Origin: Candidatus Aalborgiella aggregata
GTDB taxonomy: Bacteria; Pseudomonadota; Gammaproteobacteria; Burkholderiales; Burkholderiaceae_C
Direction of reading: 5' to 3'
Length of the DNA: 64,000 nt
NCBI GenBank assembly: GCA_016705065.1
Contig: JADIYY010000001.1
Coordinates: 620,001-684,000, forward strand
Part shown: positions 63,565-64,000 of the stretch, in pieces
Position numbering within the stretch: position 1 is the stretch's first letter
Layout of the letters: every line of letters begins with the position of its first letter
Program-made: the position numbers and the translations under genes
Notes under the pieces: model-generated
Databases searched by the model: none
What the model saw: the letters and a program-made list of their open reading frames with translations, nothing else
What the model was told of the DNA's origin: nothing

Positions 63565-64000
63565 TTGACCGGAAAAGAACTCAGCAAACTGATTGCTGGT
63601 CAAGTCTTTTTGCATGCTTGTATGGCGGGCATGCGCATGGCAGCGCCTTTGATGGCGCTACGTGAAGGCTACAGTGCCGTAGCCGTTGGTGTTTTATTGG
63701 CACTCTTTGCCACAACACAGGTCTTTTTAGCTATTCCGGCAGGACGTTTTACCGACAAACATGGTTTACGCAAACCCATTTTGCTGTCCGTGTTTGCGGC
63801 CAGCGCCGGTGCGGGTATTGCGGTTTTGTTTCCTATCTTCCCTGTGCTTTGCTTGAGCGCCTTGATGACAGGTGGTGCAACCGGCGCCATGGTGATTGCA
63901 TTGCAAAGGCATGTGGGTCGCAGTGCGCAAGATCCTTTGGAACTCAAAAAATTATTCAGTTGGTTGGCTCTTGGACCTGCCGTTTCCAACTTCATTGGTC
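63565..64000 (+). CDS. MFS transporter, N-terminal part
   Basis: Cut by the window end; 145 codons visible. The start is a TTG at 63565, since an in-frame stop lies at 63541 and the next ATG would truncate the first helix. Four hydrophobic helices are seen, and the MFS motif A variant AIPAGRFTDKHGLRKP lies between helices 2 and 3 (about residues 57-72). Substrate unknown. Confidence 0.85.
   Translation, partial: MTGKELSKLIAGQVFLHACMAGMRMAAPLMALREGYSAVAVGVLLALFATTQVFLAIPAGRFTDKHGLRKPILLSVFAASAGAGIAVLFPIFPVLCLSALMTGGATGAMVIALQRHVGRSAQDPLELKKLFSWLALGPAVSNFIG

Noticed and set aside
1..64000. CRISPR array, prophage, IS element, restriction-modification or toxin-antitoxin system
   Set aside because: No regularly spaced direct repeats, transposase, integrase, phage structural, methylase or toxin signatures were seen on either strand.

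Overview
The window is 64 kb of a betaproteobacterial chromosome, most likely Burkholderiales with Comamonadaceae-like gene order, at a GC content that looks just under 50 percent by eye. The evidence is conserved blocks: rlmN-pilF-rodZ-ispG-hisS-yfgM-der; hupB-tRNA-Val-ppiD; and glyA-nrdR-minor pilins-ribD-ribE-ribBA-ribH-nusB-aminotransferase-ybgC-tolQRA. Almost all of it is core housekeeping. There is no prophage, IS transposase, CRISPR array or rRNA operon.

Layout. 1-6.7 kb: a tightly overlapping plus-strand run for 23S rRNA methylation, pilus assembly, cell shape, isoprenoids, histidyl-tRNA, a periplasmic TPR protein and ribosome assembly. bamB, which usually sits between yfgM and der, is absent. 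6.7-16.1 kb: small accessory genes (secreted protein, VOC and DUF2164 proteins, a lone GT4 glycosyltransferase, thioesterase, YgiQ-type radical SAM protein, split chromate transporter, TSUP exporter). 16.1-17.0 kb: zapA and a ZapB-like gene with 6S RNA downstream. 17.0-22.7 kb: a cobalamin uptake and adenosylation unit (AdoCbl riboswitch, btuB, btuF, btuC, btuD, cobO). 22.8-29.0 kb: hupB, tRNA-Val, ppiD, dnaE. 29.0-47.2 kb: a long minus-strand series reading glyA-nrdR, then terminator, then fimT-pilV-pilW-pilX-pilY1-pilE, then riboflavin genes, nusB, aminotransferase and ybgC-tolQRA (no tolB-pal). A probable ZTP (pfl) riboswitch precedes glyA. 47-64 kb: lytic transglycosylase, DUF349 protein, a DUF2868-GTPase fusion, FAD monooxygenase, dnaQ-like exonuclease, asparaginase remnant, CBS protein, murI, class I fumarase, nhaA, small conserved proteins, rmuC and the start of an MFS transporter.

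Two features stand out. First, a dispersed ~50-60 bp palindromic repeat occurs at least 11 times, in both orientations. It has a TAGCCGGCGTATT-like core, then ATTGCCT, then a TGCTAT...ATAGCA hairpin. It lies between genes but also inside open reading frames: the btuD start, ribD, the pilX leader, the DUF349 gene and murI, plus the last codons of a thioesterase. Those frames remain open through it, so it behaves like a protein-coding palindromic element. Second, reading-frame damage is confined to non-essential genes between 42 and 57 kb and nearby: fimT, pilW, pilX, pilY1, the 3' end of the DUF349 gene and an asparaginase carry about 13 frameshifts and one stop, while every housekeeping gene is intact. 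This looks like recent decay of the type IV pilus tip and minor pilin system, and should be checked against reads.
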